Assembly (NCBI GenBank): GCA_017472735.1 | Contig: JAFUOD010000017.1 | Location: forward strand, 1-38,954 | Reading direction: 5' to 3' | DNA from: Oscillospiraceae bacterium | GTDB lineage: Bacteria > Bacillota > Clostridia > Oscillospirales > Ruminococcaceae | Length of the DNA stretch: 38,954 nt | Part shown: positions 8,839-16,858 of the stretch, piece after piece | Position numbering within the stretch: the stretch's first letter is position 1 | Layout of the letters: the number at the start of each line of letters is the position of its first letter | Notes under the pieces: generated by a model | What the model was told of the DNA's origin: nothing | Seen by the model: only the letters and a program-made list of their open reading frames with translations | Databases searched by the model: none | Program-made: the position numbers and the translations under genes

Positions 8839-8937
8839 AAATTTCCCTCGCTTAAAGTATTTTTGCCAAGCAGGTCACACCTATAGATTTGAATAACTGA
8901 TTTACACAACGCTATGGAAAAGCTACATGGCATATAT

Positions 8938-8958
8938 AAAAGCCCAGCTAAGGCTTTT
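8938..8958 (-). terminator. Possible terminator overlapping the sigma-factor stop
   Basis: AAAAGCCC and GGCTTTT form a short hairpin at the end of the sigma gene, followed by a TATATATG stretch rather than a clean T run. It is weak. Confidence 0.4.
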
Positions 8959-9508
8959 ACCCTAATTTTTTGCGCAATTTTGTGCGAACACGTCTTAGCG
9001 CATTATCAACCGATTTGGGCGAGGTGTTAAGCACCTCGGCAATTTTTTGATAAGACTCGCCGTGAATATAAAGCAAAAATACATCACGTTCAAGTGTTGA
9101 AAGATATTGCAAGCCGTCAACCAGTTCGCTGACCGATTCTCGTTCAATGAGAATGCTTTCGGGAGAGCTATCGCTTGATGCAACGCTGTCATCAAGGTTT
9201 TCTTCCCTTTTCAAAATTCTGTCCGACTTCTTTATTGCGTTTATCATTCGGTTGCTTATGCAAACGCTTGCATAGGTCGAAAAGCTTGCTTTCTTGTCGC
9301 TGTTATATGTTTTAACAGAGTTCATAAGACCCAACAGCCCTTCCGAAAAAAGGTCATCCTGGTCATTTGGGTTTAAAGCATAAACTCGCGCCAAACGTCT
9401 CACGGTAGGTAAAAAGCGGCTTATCAGTTCGGAATAAGCCCTTTCATCTGAAAGTGCGATGAATACAAGCTCGCTATCAGCCATTGATTCAAAGCGAGAG
9501 CATTGCAC
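8957..9508 (-). CDS. RNA polymerase sigma-70 family factor, SigH-like
   Basis: This sigma factor most resembles SigH, the transition-state/sporulation sigma of Firmicutes. Region 2 is visible in DQDDLFSEGLLGLMNSV and FSTYASVCISNRMINAI, and region 4 in TLERDVFLLYIHG and YQKIAEVLNTSPKSVDNALR, a helix-turn-helix. A longer frame opens at a TTG at 9535, but the predicted transcription start is at about 9534, so the GTG at 9508, five bases after AGGTGG, is the likely start (183 aa). It lies just downstream of the dcw terminator but has its own promoter. A general group 3 sigma is an alternative. Confidence 0.85.
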   Translation of the reverse strand: MQCSRFESMADSELVFIALSDERAYSELISRFLPTVRRLARVYALNPNDQDDLFSEGLLGLMNSVKTYNSDKKASFSTYASVCISNRMINAIKKSDRILKREENLDDSVASSDSSPESILIERESVSELVDGLQYLSTLERDVFLLYIHGESYQKIAEVLNTSPKSVDNALRRVRTKLRKKLG

Positions 9509-9540
9509 AAACACCACCTCACCCTCAAGTCTCAACCAAA

Positions 9541-9569
9541 ATCATAGCACCACTTGGAAGTTTTGTCAA
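9541..9569 (-). promoter_or_regulatory. Predicted promoter of the sigma gene
   Basis: On the minus strand a consensus TTGACA (9569-9564) and TATGAT (9546-9541) are separated by 17 bp. The implied transcription start near 9534 rules out the upstream TTG as an initiation codon. Confidence 0.85.
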
Positions 9570-9630
9570 GCAAGTTTGCTATTTTTTGAAAACTTTCGTC
9601 ACTTTTAACAAAAACGTGTCGATAATTTCA

Positions 9631-9666
9631 AACAAAACGGCACAGATACTTTGTTGTATCTGTGCC
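9631..9666 (-). terminator. Intrinsic terminator of the dcw operon after ftsZ
   Basis: GGCACAGATAC (9639-9649) and GTATCTGTGCC (9656-9666) form a perfect 11-bp stem, followed on the minus strand by GTTTTGTTT. It begins 19 bp after the ftsZ stop codon. Confidence 0.9.
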
Positions 9667-9684
9667 ATATGTATTAAAATCAAA

Positions 9685-10743
9685 TTACTTTCTCAAAAAT
9701 TTCCAAACGTCATCATAGAAAGTATCGCCGTTCTTGGGGCTTTCTTCTTCCTTCGAGGCTTCGCTTTGCGAAACTTCCTCTTCGGGCTTGAAATCATCAA
9801 AATCGGAAGCGATTACGATGATGTCGATAGCATCGTTAAGGTCGGGGTTGAAGTCGGTACCGAAGATGAGCTGAACATCAGGTGCAGCAGCATTGGTAAT
9901 GGTATCGGTAAGCTCGGCAATGTCGCCGGTTACAATATCTTCACTCATTACGATGTTGAGCAAGAGTCTCTTAGCGCCTTTGATAGAGGTTTCGAGCAAC
10001 GGGCTGGAGATAACCTGCTGAACAGCATCGGCAACCTTGTCCTTGCCTTCGCCGTGACCGATGGCCATGTGAGCATAGCCTGCATCTTTCATAATTGTCT
10101 GAACGTCTGCAAAGTCAACGTTGATCTGACCGTGACGCAAAATAAGCTCGGTAACGCTGAGGACTGCAGTTTTAAGAATATCATCAGCCAAAGCAAACGA
10201 CTGACGCATGGTAAGGTTTTCTCTGCCTGTCAAAAGCTTTTCGTTAGGGATAACTACCAAAGAGTCAACATTCTTTAAAAGTGAGTCAATACCCTTTTCA
10301 GCCTGTGTAAGTTTTCTGGCACCTTCAAATCTGAAGGGCTTGGTAACAACTGCAACTGTTAAAATGCCCATATCGCGAGCGATTTCTGCAACAACAGGAG
10401 CAGCACCCGTACCGGTTCCTCCGCCCATGCCGGCAGTAATAAAGATCATATCAGCACCCTTAAGTGCGTCGGAAATTTCATCTCTCGATTCCTGAGCAGC
10501 ACCTTCGCCAACTTCAGGCTTTCCTCCTGCTCCCAAACCGTGTGTAAGCTTCGAGCCGATCTGAATTTTGATGGTTGCCTTGGAGTTTTTGAGAGCCTGA
10601 GCATCTGTATTCACAGCGATATACTCAACATTTTGAATACCCTCAGAAACTATGCAGTTAAGTGCGTTTCCGCCGCCGCCGCCAACGCCTACTACTTTGA
10701 TCTTAGCAAGATCCATGCCTTCGTTTTCCATTATAAAGCCCAT
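9685..10743 (-). CDS. ftsZ: Cell division protein FtsZ
   Basis: FtsZ is the tubulin-like GTPase that forms the Z ring. The 352-aa protein has the GTP-binding VVGVGGGGGNALN (about 17-29) and the signature GGGTGTGAAPVVAEIA (about 107-122). A disordered acidic linker leads to the C-terminal peptide FYDDVWKFLRK, the docking site for FtsA, SepF or ZapA-type partners. The linker is short, hence the modest total length. The ATG at 10743 follows GGAGG at nine bases; an internal ATG (MENEG) is less likely. It is the last gene of the dcw operon. No ftsA lies beside it, so SepF may be the main anchor (inference). Confidence 0.97.
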   Translation of the reverse strand: MGFIMENEGMDLAKIKVVGVGGGGGNALNCIVSEGIQNVEYIAVNTDAQALKNSKATIKIQIGSKLTHGLGAGGKPEVGEGAAQESRDEISDALKGADMIFITAGMGGGTGTGAAPVVAEIARDMGILTVAVVTKPFRFEGARKLTQAEKGIDSLLKNVDSLVVIPNEKLLTGRENLTMRQSFALADDILKTAVLSVTELILRHGQINVDFADVQTIMKDAGYAHMAIGHGEGKDKVADAVQQVISSPLLETSIKGAKRLLLNIVMSEDIVTGDIAELTDTITNAAAPDVQLIFGTDFNPDLNDAIDIIVIASDFDDFKPEEEVSQSEASKEEESPKNGDTFYDDVWKFLRK

Positions 10744-10806
10744 TGTCTACATCCTCCAATATCCAATATATAATCATCGACAGACTATTGTAAACCTAAA
10801 TATAGT

Positions 10807-10838
10807 ATTATACTATCATAAAACAATAAACTTGGCAA
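10807..10838 (-). promoter_or_regulatory. Weak candidate ftsZ promoter
   Basis: In the 149-bp AT-rich spacer between ftsQ and ftsZ, the minus strand carries TATAAT (10812-10807). The best -35 is TTGCCA (10838-10833) at a long 20-bp spacing, so promoter activity is uncertain. The spacer holds no gene. Confidence 0.35.
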
Positions 10839-10891
10839 TAGTTTTTGATAAACTTTTAAGGATAATTTTTGGATATTTTTTAGTTTTCCTG

Positions 10892-11767
10892 TTAGTTTGT
10901 GTCCGCAGGCTGACTGTCAGTGTTGTTTGTCTGATTTGCAGCCTCTAAATCGCTTTCCATCTTATCCAAATCGGCAGAGCTGATGAACGATGCACCTGCC
11001 TGTGCGCTGTGATAAATCAGCAATCCCGTGTCTGTCTCTTTAAGGTTTTCTTCAATAATTGTTTTTATATATCTGAACTTATACTCATAATCGAGCGAGC
11101 TTCCGAATTCAATGTCGATCCTTCCGTCGTAACCCATTTTAATGTTTGTTCTGTCGGTAATATCTATATATGTGATCTTGTCGGGGCAAAGCTCGTCGAT
11201 GACGTTTAAGAAATCTAACAGAATCAATTCTTTATTTGCGTCCTTCGATTCAAAATCCTCGCCCAAGGCAACACCCGTAAGCTCCATACCTGTAACGAGT
11301 ATCAGACCCTCACGCTTTTGAAGCTGCTCAGTCTCGAGGTATCTTCCGCCTCGGCTGATTATGCAATATCTGCCGTTGTCATATTCACAGCAGGCATAAG
11401 CCGTTGCCTCGGTAACGGTTACAATAAGGCTATCGGGCAATTTGCGCTGAAGCTGAACATCCTCGACATAAATAAGCGTTTTCTTAATCTTTTCTTCGGT
11501 TTTATCAAGGTTAAGGTTATACATATTCTTGCCGATGTTAAGGTTGCCTGCCTCTAAAATTTGATCCTGAGTGTATCTTTGTAAGGTTCCGTTAAAGGTA
11601 TATTCATTAATATTGAAAAGGACTGTTCTTGAAAGAATGAACAAAACAAGAACGCAGATGATGAACATTAAAAGATAATAAAGCGACAGATTCCTTCTAC
11701 GGCGGTGCTTTGTGCCCGGACGGGTCGCGGCAGGCTTTTTAACATTTGTTTTTACAACGTCCTTCAT
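10892..11767 (-). CDS. ftsQ: FtsQ/DivIB-type cell division protein
   Basis: FtsQ (DivIB) is the bitopic scaffold of the divisome that bridges FtsL/DivIC and the septal synthase. The 291-aa product has a basic cytoplasmic N-terminus, one transmembrane helix (about 30-50), a POTRA domain (from about NINEYTFNGT to VTVTEATAYA) and a C-terminal beta domain, then a disordered acidic/Asn-Thr tail. Sequence identity of this family is low, so the call rests on architecture and position between murA and ftsZ. The start has an AGAAAGGAAGGA site. Confidence 0.88.
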   Translation of the reverse strand: MKDVVKTNVKKPAATRPGTKHRRRRNLSLYYLLMFIICVLVLFILSRTVLFNINEYTFNGTLQRYTQDQILEAGNLNIGKNMYNLNLDKTEEKIKKTLIYVEDVQLQRKLPDSLIVTVTEATAYACCEYDNGRYCIISRGGRYLETEQLQKREGLILVTGMELTGVALGEDFESKDANKELILLDFLNVIDELCPDKITYIDITDRTNIKMGYDGRIDIEFGSSLDYEYKFRYIKTIIEENLKETDTGLLIYHSAQAGASFISSADLDKMESDLEAANQTNNTDSQPADTN

Positions 11768-11782
11768 TTTCGTCCTTCCTTT

Positions 11783-13042
11783 CTACATTCTTTTTATTAA
11801 AGCTCCGCAAGCTGAAAGCTCGCGTTCGATGCTCTCATAGCCTCGGTCGATATATGCGATGTTTGATATCGTTGTTGTACCCTCGGCGGCAAGACCGCCC
11901 AAAACCAAAGCGGCGCCTGCACGCAAATCATGCGCCATTACCGAAGCCCCGGAAAGCGCTTTAACGCCCTCGATAACGGCAACCTTGCCCTCGGCTTTAA
12001 TGTCTGCGCCAAGGCGGTTCAGCTCGTCTGCCGCGCGAAAACGGTTTTCAAAAATGTTTTCCACTATCATGCTGGTTCCCTTTGCCTTGCAAAGAGCTGC
12101 CATAACAATCGGTTGGCAGTCGGTAGGAAAACCGGGATAAAAGGTCGTTCTTATTGTTTTAACGGCCTTAAGAGGCTTTTTTGCGGTTATAAAGATCCTG
12201 TCTGAATAAGGGTATACTCCACAGCCCATCTGCTCGAAAACTGCCATAGTCGAGTACATATCAGATGGGGTGACGTGATTTATCATAAGCTCTCCGCCCG
12301 TTATTGCCGCCGCACCCATGTAAGTGGCGGCTACAATTCTATCGGGCATAACGGTGTGTGCCGAAGGATGCAAAGATTCAGTACCCTTAATGCACACAGT
12401 TGTAGAGCCCGCACCCGTTACCTGAGCACCGCATGAAGTTAAAAAGCTTGCAAGATCGCAAATTTCAGGCTCTTTAGCGGCATTGCGAATAACGGTCGTG
12501 CCGTCGCCTGTTGCCGCCAAAAGCATTATATTCTCGGTGGCACCCACCGACGGAAGCGGAAGGGTTATATCTGCCGCCTGAGGTCTGCCTGTTAATGAGC
12601 AATCAAGCACTCCGTGGTCTTCGATTATTTTAACGCCAAGCTTTTTTAAAGCATGGAGATGAATATCAATAGGTCTCGGTCCAAGCTCGCAACCTCCGGG
12701 AAATGACAGACGGCAACGGTGCGTGCGTGACAAAATTGCGCCCAAAAACACAATGGACGAGCGCATTTCACGCATTAGAGCCTCGCTTATTTCGCAGCCT
12801 GTTACGTTTTTAGCGTCAACAGTTACCGTTTTGCCCTCGCGCTTGCATTTACAGCCCAGCGATGAAAGAATTCTTAAAGCCGAGTAAACATCTGAAAGTG
12901 TGGGGCAGTTATGTATTACGCTTGTGCCGCCGTGCATCAGTGCGGCCGCCAAGATTGGAAGTGAGCTGTTTTTGGCACCGCTTACCGAGATCTCTCCCTG
13001 CAAACTGCGTCCGCCCTCGATATAAAGCTTGGATTCGAGCAT
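11783..13042 (-). CDS. murA: UDP-N-acetylglucosamine 1-carboxyvinyltransferase
   Basis: MurA transfers enolpyruvate from phosphoenolpyruvate to UDP-GlcNAc, the first committed step of peptidoglycan synthesis. The catalytic loop FPGGCELGPRPIDIH has the active-site cysteine, so a fosfomycin-sensitive type is expected. The N-terminal GAKNSSLPILAAAL motif binds UDP-sugar. The frame opens at 13081, but the ATG at 13042 (MLESKLYIEGG) has an AGAGGTG site at six bases and matches the family start, giving about 419 aa. Firmicutes often have two MurA paralogues; this is the one in the dcw cluster. Confidence 0.95.
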   Translation of the reverse strand: MLESKLYIEGGRSLQGEISVSGAKNSSLPILAAALMHGGTSVIHNCPTLSDVYSALRILSSLGCKCKREGKTVTVDAKNVTGCEISEALMREMRSSIVFLGAILSRTHRCRLSFPGGCELGPRPIDIHLHALKKLGVKIIEDHGVLDCSLTGRPQAADITLPLPSVGATENIMLLAATGDGTTVIRNAAKEPEICDLASFLTSCGAQVTGAGSTTVCIKGTESLHPSAHTVMPDRIVAATYMGAAAITGGELMINHVTPSDMYSTMAVFEQMGCGVYPYSDRIFITAKKPLKAVKTIRTTFYPGFPTDCQPIVMAALCKAKGTSMIVENIFENRFRAADELNRLGADIKAEGKVAVIEGVKALSGASVMAHDLRAGAALVLGGLAAEGTTTISNIAYIDRGYESIERELSACGALIKRM

Positions 13043-13117
13043 TTTTAGCACCTCTTCATTTAAAATTATGCTATACAGCATAATATGAAAAGGCGCTTGA
13101 TGCTGTTACAACCCGTG

Positions 13118-14245
13118 TTAAACAAGAGAGGAAATGACCTCGTAAACTCTGTCGGGGGTGTCCTTAATGTATAGGTTTTTAGCGTTTTCGGAAAGCTCGT
13201 TAAGCTTGTCGGGGTCAGCAATAAGCTCGGAAACGGTTTTGATTAAAATCTCACCGGTCAAGTCCTTTTGCTCAAACATTACAGCGGCGCCTGCATCGCA
13301 CAAGACCTTGCCATTGTGATACTGATGATTCTCGGCAACAATGGGTGAGGGTACCAAAACAGAGCCGCAGCCGACAGCCTGAATCTCGGTTAAAGCGCCT
13401 GCGCCGCAACGGCTTATGATAAGATCTGCCGCCGCCATGCAAACGGGCATGTTATCGATATATTCCTTTACGATATAGTTGGGGTGGTCGGCAAGCTTTA
13501 CTCCCTTGCTTAAAAGGTCGGGCACAAAGGTTGCTCTGCCGTTTTTGCCGTAAGAATGAATGTGGTTGACCTTAACGCCGTTTTCTTCATACCATGCAAT
13601 AAGGTCAGCAACGGTTTCGTTGATCTTTCCTGCACCCAAGCTTCCGCCTGTTGAGAGGATGCAGATGCTGTCATCTAAACCAAGCTGCTTTCTTGCTTCC
13701 TCTTTAGAGAGTTTTTTTGTAGAAAAGCCCGAACGGACAGGCAAGCCGGTAACAACGCATTTTTCCTTGGCATCAATATAATCCTTGGCTTTTTCAACGG
13801 TGAGCATAACCTTATCGACGCTTTTTGAAAGAAGCTTTGTTGTAACGCCGGGGAAAGCGTTTTGTTCGTGAATGGCGGTTTTAACGCCCATTTTTGCCGC
13901 TTGTCTTACGATCGGTCCGCTGACGTAACCGCCTGTACCAATGACGATATCGGGCTTGAAATCATTAATGATCTTTTTTGCACGCTTGCCCGAAGCCGCA
14001 AGATATTTAAGGGCGGTCAAATTTCTTTTTAGATTTTCAAAAGAGATTTTTCTCTGGAAGCCTGCAACATCCATAGGTGCAAAGTCAAGTCCTGCCTTTG
14101 CAACCAGATCCTTTTCAATTCCGTTTGGCGTGCCGACATATAAAAATTCAGCATCGGGGCGATGCTCTTTTATGATTTCCATTATAGCAAGTGCGGGGTT
14201 AACGTGGCCTGCTGTTCCTCCGCCTGCAAGAATTACTTTAAGCAT
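13118..14245 (-). CDS. murG: UDP-N-acetylglucosamine transferase MurG
   Basis: MurG adds GlcNAc to lipid I to make lipid II on the inner membrane face. The 375-aa product has the N-terminal GGGTAGHVNPALA loop (about 8-20), the IGTGGYVSGP motif, HEQNAFPG, and the C-terminal donor-site GGSLGA and SRCGAGALTEI motifs. This is a full-length GT-B enzyme with an AAAGGAG site. It sits between ftsW and murA, separated from ftsW by a 282-bp spacer that contains a large structured GC-rich element. Confidence 0.96.
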   Translation of the reverse strand: MLKVILAGGGTAGHVNPALAIMEIIKEHRPDAEFLYVGTPNGIEKDLVAKAGLDFAPMDVAGFQRKISFENLKRNLTALKYLAASGKRAKKIINDFKPDIVIGTGGYVSGPIVRQAAKMGVKTAIHEQNAFPGVTTKLLSKSVDKVMLTVEKAKDYIDAKEKCVVTGLPVRSGFSTKKLSKEEARKQLGLDDSICILSTGGSLGAGKINETVADLIAWYEENGVKVNHIHSYGKNGRATFVPDLLSKGVKLADHPNYIVKEYIDNMPVCMAAADLIISRCGAGALTEIQAVGCGSVLVPSPIVAENHQYHNGKVLCDAGAAVMFEQKDLTGEILIKTVSELIADPDKLNELSENAKNLYIKDTPDRVYEVISSLV

Positions 14246-14358
14246 TTAAGTCATTCTCCTTTAAAATGATGTGCTTATTATAGCATTTGCATCTAAAAAT
14301 GTGCAATTAAAATGCAATTAAAACTTGGTAACAATGCGGTAACAAACTGCCCGGTGCA

Positions 14359-14457
14359 GGGCGCAGCCCCGTCGACGCCGTTGGCGCCGACGCCTGCACA
14401 CTGCGTGTGCAGGTCAGCCCGCCCTCCCCGCAGGGGAGGGCGGGCAGGGCTGCGCCC
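14359..14457 (-). repeat. GC-rich three-hairpin (cloverleaf) element, copy A
   Basis: Perfect 11-bp outer arms (14359-14369 and 14447-14457) enclose three hairpins: HP1 14370-14392 (10 bp, one mismatch), HP2 14393-14413 (9 bp, perfect) and HP3 14417-14445 (13 bp, perfect). The linkers are 0 nt, 0 nt, TCA and A. The A-C mismatch in HP1 becomes a U-G pair on the minus strand, which is the transcribed strand of the dcw operon here. The flank GTGCAGGGCG is shared with copy B. The element occupies most of the 282-bp ftsW-murG spacer; no gene was found there. Confidence 0.85.
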
Positions 14458-14527
14458 AAGCAAGCGGCAAAATGTTGGTTTATATGATTTAAATTCGAAG
14501 CTGCAAAAGCTCTCTTTGGTTTTTACG

Positions 14528-15793
14528 CTAAATGTCGCATTGCCGTGATACGCCCAAGATTACGCCCATTTCGGCAAGCTGAATTACAAGCGCTGTACCG
14601 CCCGAGCTGAAGAACGGAAGCGAAATGCCCGTGTTCGGAAAAGCGTTGCAGGCAACACCTATGTTCAGAATTGCCTGTAAGCCGATCTGGAAGGTTATGC
14701 CCATAACAATAAGCATGCCGAACTTATCGGGGGCTTTGCGTGCAATGTAAAAGCCTCGGTAAATAAACAAAACAAACAAGAAAATAACAACAAGTCCGCC
14801 CAAATACCCAAGCTCTTCAACAATGATTGGGAAAATAAAGTCGTTCTGAGATTCAGGCAGCCACAGATATTTCTGCCTCGATTCGCCGAAGCCCAAACCC
14901 AGCCAACCGCCCGAACCGATTGCAATAAGCGACTGCGTTATCTGCCAGTAAGCGCCCTGAGTATCGCCGCTTTCAAGCTCCTCACTCGAAGCAAAACGGT
15001 CGGTTATATATGATAATCCGCCGCCGCTGAAGGCTGAGTACAAAAGCATAAACACAAGTGCCGCCGCAACAATAATGCCTATAAGCTGGAAAATCTGCTT
15101 CCATGGCATGCCGCCGACAAAAATTACAACTGCGCCCAAAGCGCACATAATCAAAAGTCCCGAAATATGGCGCTGTAAAACCATGTTTGCGCACACAACA
15201 CCCATAACCATGCAAAGAGGTATTACACCCTTTGTAAACGAGCCTAAATTATGGTCGTTTTTGCAAATAAGGTGAGACATGTAAATGATCAGTGCGACCT
15301 TCATTATTTCAGAGGGCTGAACCGAGAATGAACCTATCTCGATCCAGCGTCTTGCGCCGGCTACTGCCTCGCCAAAGAAAGAAGTATAAGTAAGTAATGC
15401 AAGCACAGCCAAAAATCCGAAGGTTACGACCTTTGAATTCATTAAAATATGGTAATCGAAGAATGAAATAAAGATCATTGCAAGAATACCGATTACCGCC
15501 GCCATGCCCTGAGTTTTAACATATTTATAACCGTCGCCCTCTGCAAGGCCTGCAACATAGCTTGCCGAGAACATCATAATGATTCCAAAAACAAGAAGTA
15601 CAATTATGATAACAAAGAACAGCGAGTCGATGTTGCCGTCATAAATTCTAAGACCCGGTTCTTTAACTTTTTTCTTCTTTACCTTTGCGCTGTTGATATC
15701 ATTTACAGGAACAGGCGCATGCTTGACCCGGGAGCCTCTGTTCTCGGCGCTTAATATGTAATTGTGTCTTCTTTCAGCATTTCGCGCCGCCAT
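14528..15793 (-). CDS. ftsW: FtsW/SpoVE-type peptidoglycan glycosyltransferase
   Basis: FtsW is a SEDS-family glycan polymerase that works with the class B PBP at the septum. The 421-aa protein has a basic cytoplasmic N-terminus of about 50 residues, about ten transmembrane segments, and the conserved AGARRWI and SFSVQPSEIMK region, with the SEDS GLGFGESRQK and LPESQNDFIFPI motifs and the C-terminal GISLPFFSSGG. Position between mraY and murG supports FtsW; a SpoVE role in sporulation cannot be excluded because many clostridia have both. The ATG has an AAGGAGG site. Confidence 0.92.
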   Translation of the reverse strand: MAARNAERRHNYILSAENRGSRVKHAPVPVNDINSAKVKKKKVKEPGLRIYDGNIDSLFFVIIIVLLVFGIIMMFSASYVAGLAEGDGYKYVKTQGMAAVIGILAMIFISFFDYHILMNSKVVTFGFLAVLALLTYTSFFGEAVAGARRWIEIGSFSVQPSEIMKVALIIYMSHLICKNDHNLGSFTKGVIPLCMVMGVVCANMVLQRHISGLLIMCALGAVVIFVGGMPWKQIFQLIGIIVAAALVFMLLYSAFSGGGLSYITDRFASSEELESGDTQGAYWQITQSLIAIGSGGWLGLGFGESRQKYLWLPESQNDFIFPIIVEELGYLGGLVVIFLFVLFIYRGFYIARKAPDKFGMLIVMGITFQIGLQAILNIGVACNAFPNTGISLPFFSSGGTALVIQLAEMGVILGVSRQCDI

Positions 15794-15815
15794 TAAAAGC
15801 CCCTCCTTAATGTTT

Positions 15816-16835
15816 TTATACTAAAGAATATAAATACGCCCACAAAATTCCCACAAAGCCTGCAAGCAAAGTAATGCCGCCAAACACGAACACAATTTTA
15901 TATTCGCTCCAACCGCTAAGCTCGAAGTGGTGATGAATGGGTGCCATTTTAAATACACGTTTTTTTCTGATCTTAAAGCTTATAATCTGAATAACGTCGC
16001 TTAATCCCTCGATAATGTAAATAATGCCTACAAGAGGAATAAGAAGCTCAAGTCCAGACTCCATGCCAAGGGCAACGACCAAGCCGCCCAAGAACATCGA
16101 ACCTGTATCGCCCATGAACACCTTTGCCGGATGTAGATTCCATACCAAGAAGCCCAAGCAGCCTCCTGCCAAAGCCATTGAAAGCGCCGAGTATTCCCAG
16201 TTGTTCAAAATCATGAATATGATTGCAAAAGCGGTGGCATATACAACGGTTACCGAGCCGCAAAGTCCGTCAACGCCGTCGGTGAAGTTAACCGAGTTAA
16301 CAACAAAATAAATTGCGACTGCCATTAAAATATAATAGAACCAGCCAAAGTTCACCTCGCCGATAAACGGGAAAACGATTTTGGTATCGTTATCTGAAAT
16401 AAAGTAATAGCCCACAAGGTAAACTGCAACCACAATTGCCTGACAAATGCTTTTTGCCTTTATGTTAAAGCCCTGGTTGCGTTTTTTTACGACCTTTATA
16501 TAGTCATCAACAAAGCCGACAACTGCAAAGCCCAAAGAACAGCCAATGCCCAAAACAAGCGGTGCCCAAGCACTCTCGGGGCTTTCAATCGAATTTGCAT
16601 TGCGGTAAGCATTCACGATCAAGCATCCTACAGGAACGGCAATAACCGTTGAGATTATGAACATGAATCCGCCCATTAAGGGTGTACCCTCTTTAGATTT
16701 GTGCCATGCAGGACCTATATCTAAAATATGCGAGCCTGCTTTAAGCTTTCGTAAATACGGAATGAGAACAAGCCCCAAAGCCGCCGCAACCGCAAATGAA
16801 ATAAGTCCTACCGTAAGGTTTATCCAATAAGGCAT
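15816..16835 (-). CDS. mraY: Phospho-N-acetylmuramoyl-pentapeptide-transferase
   Basis: MraY moves phospho-MurNAc-pentapeptide onto undecaprenyl phosphate to make lipid I. The product is polytopic (about ten transmembrane segments) and has the catalytic FVDDYIKV, the NFTDGVDGL motif and the MAPIHHHFE histidine motif. A longer frame begins at a TTG at 16853, but GGAGG lies upstream of the ATG at 16835 (MPYWINLTV), giving 339 aa, close to the family norm. It follows murE by 23 bp. Confidence 0.95.
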   Translation of the reverse strand: MPYWINLTVGLISFAVAAALGLVLIPYLRKLKAGSHILDIGPAWHKSKEGTPLMGGFMFIISTVIAVPVGCLIVNAYRNANSIESPESAWAPLVLGIGCSLGFAVVGFVDDYIKVVKKRNQGFNIKAKSICQAIVVAVYLVGYYFISDNDTKIVFPFIGEVNFGWFYYILMAVAIYFVVNSVNFTDGVDGLCGSVTVVYATAFAIIFMILNNWEYSALSMALAGGCLGFLVWNLHPAKVFMGDTGSMFLGGLVVALGMESGLELLIPLVGIIYIIEGLSDVIQIISFKIRKKRVFKMAPIHHHFELSGWSEYKIVFVFGGITLLAGFVGILWAYLYSLV

Positions 16836-16858
16836 GATAAATTTAACCTCCAAAAGTT

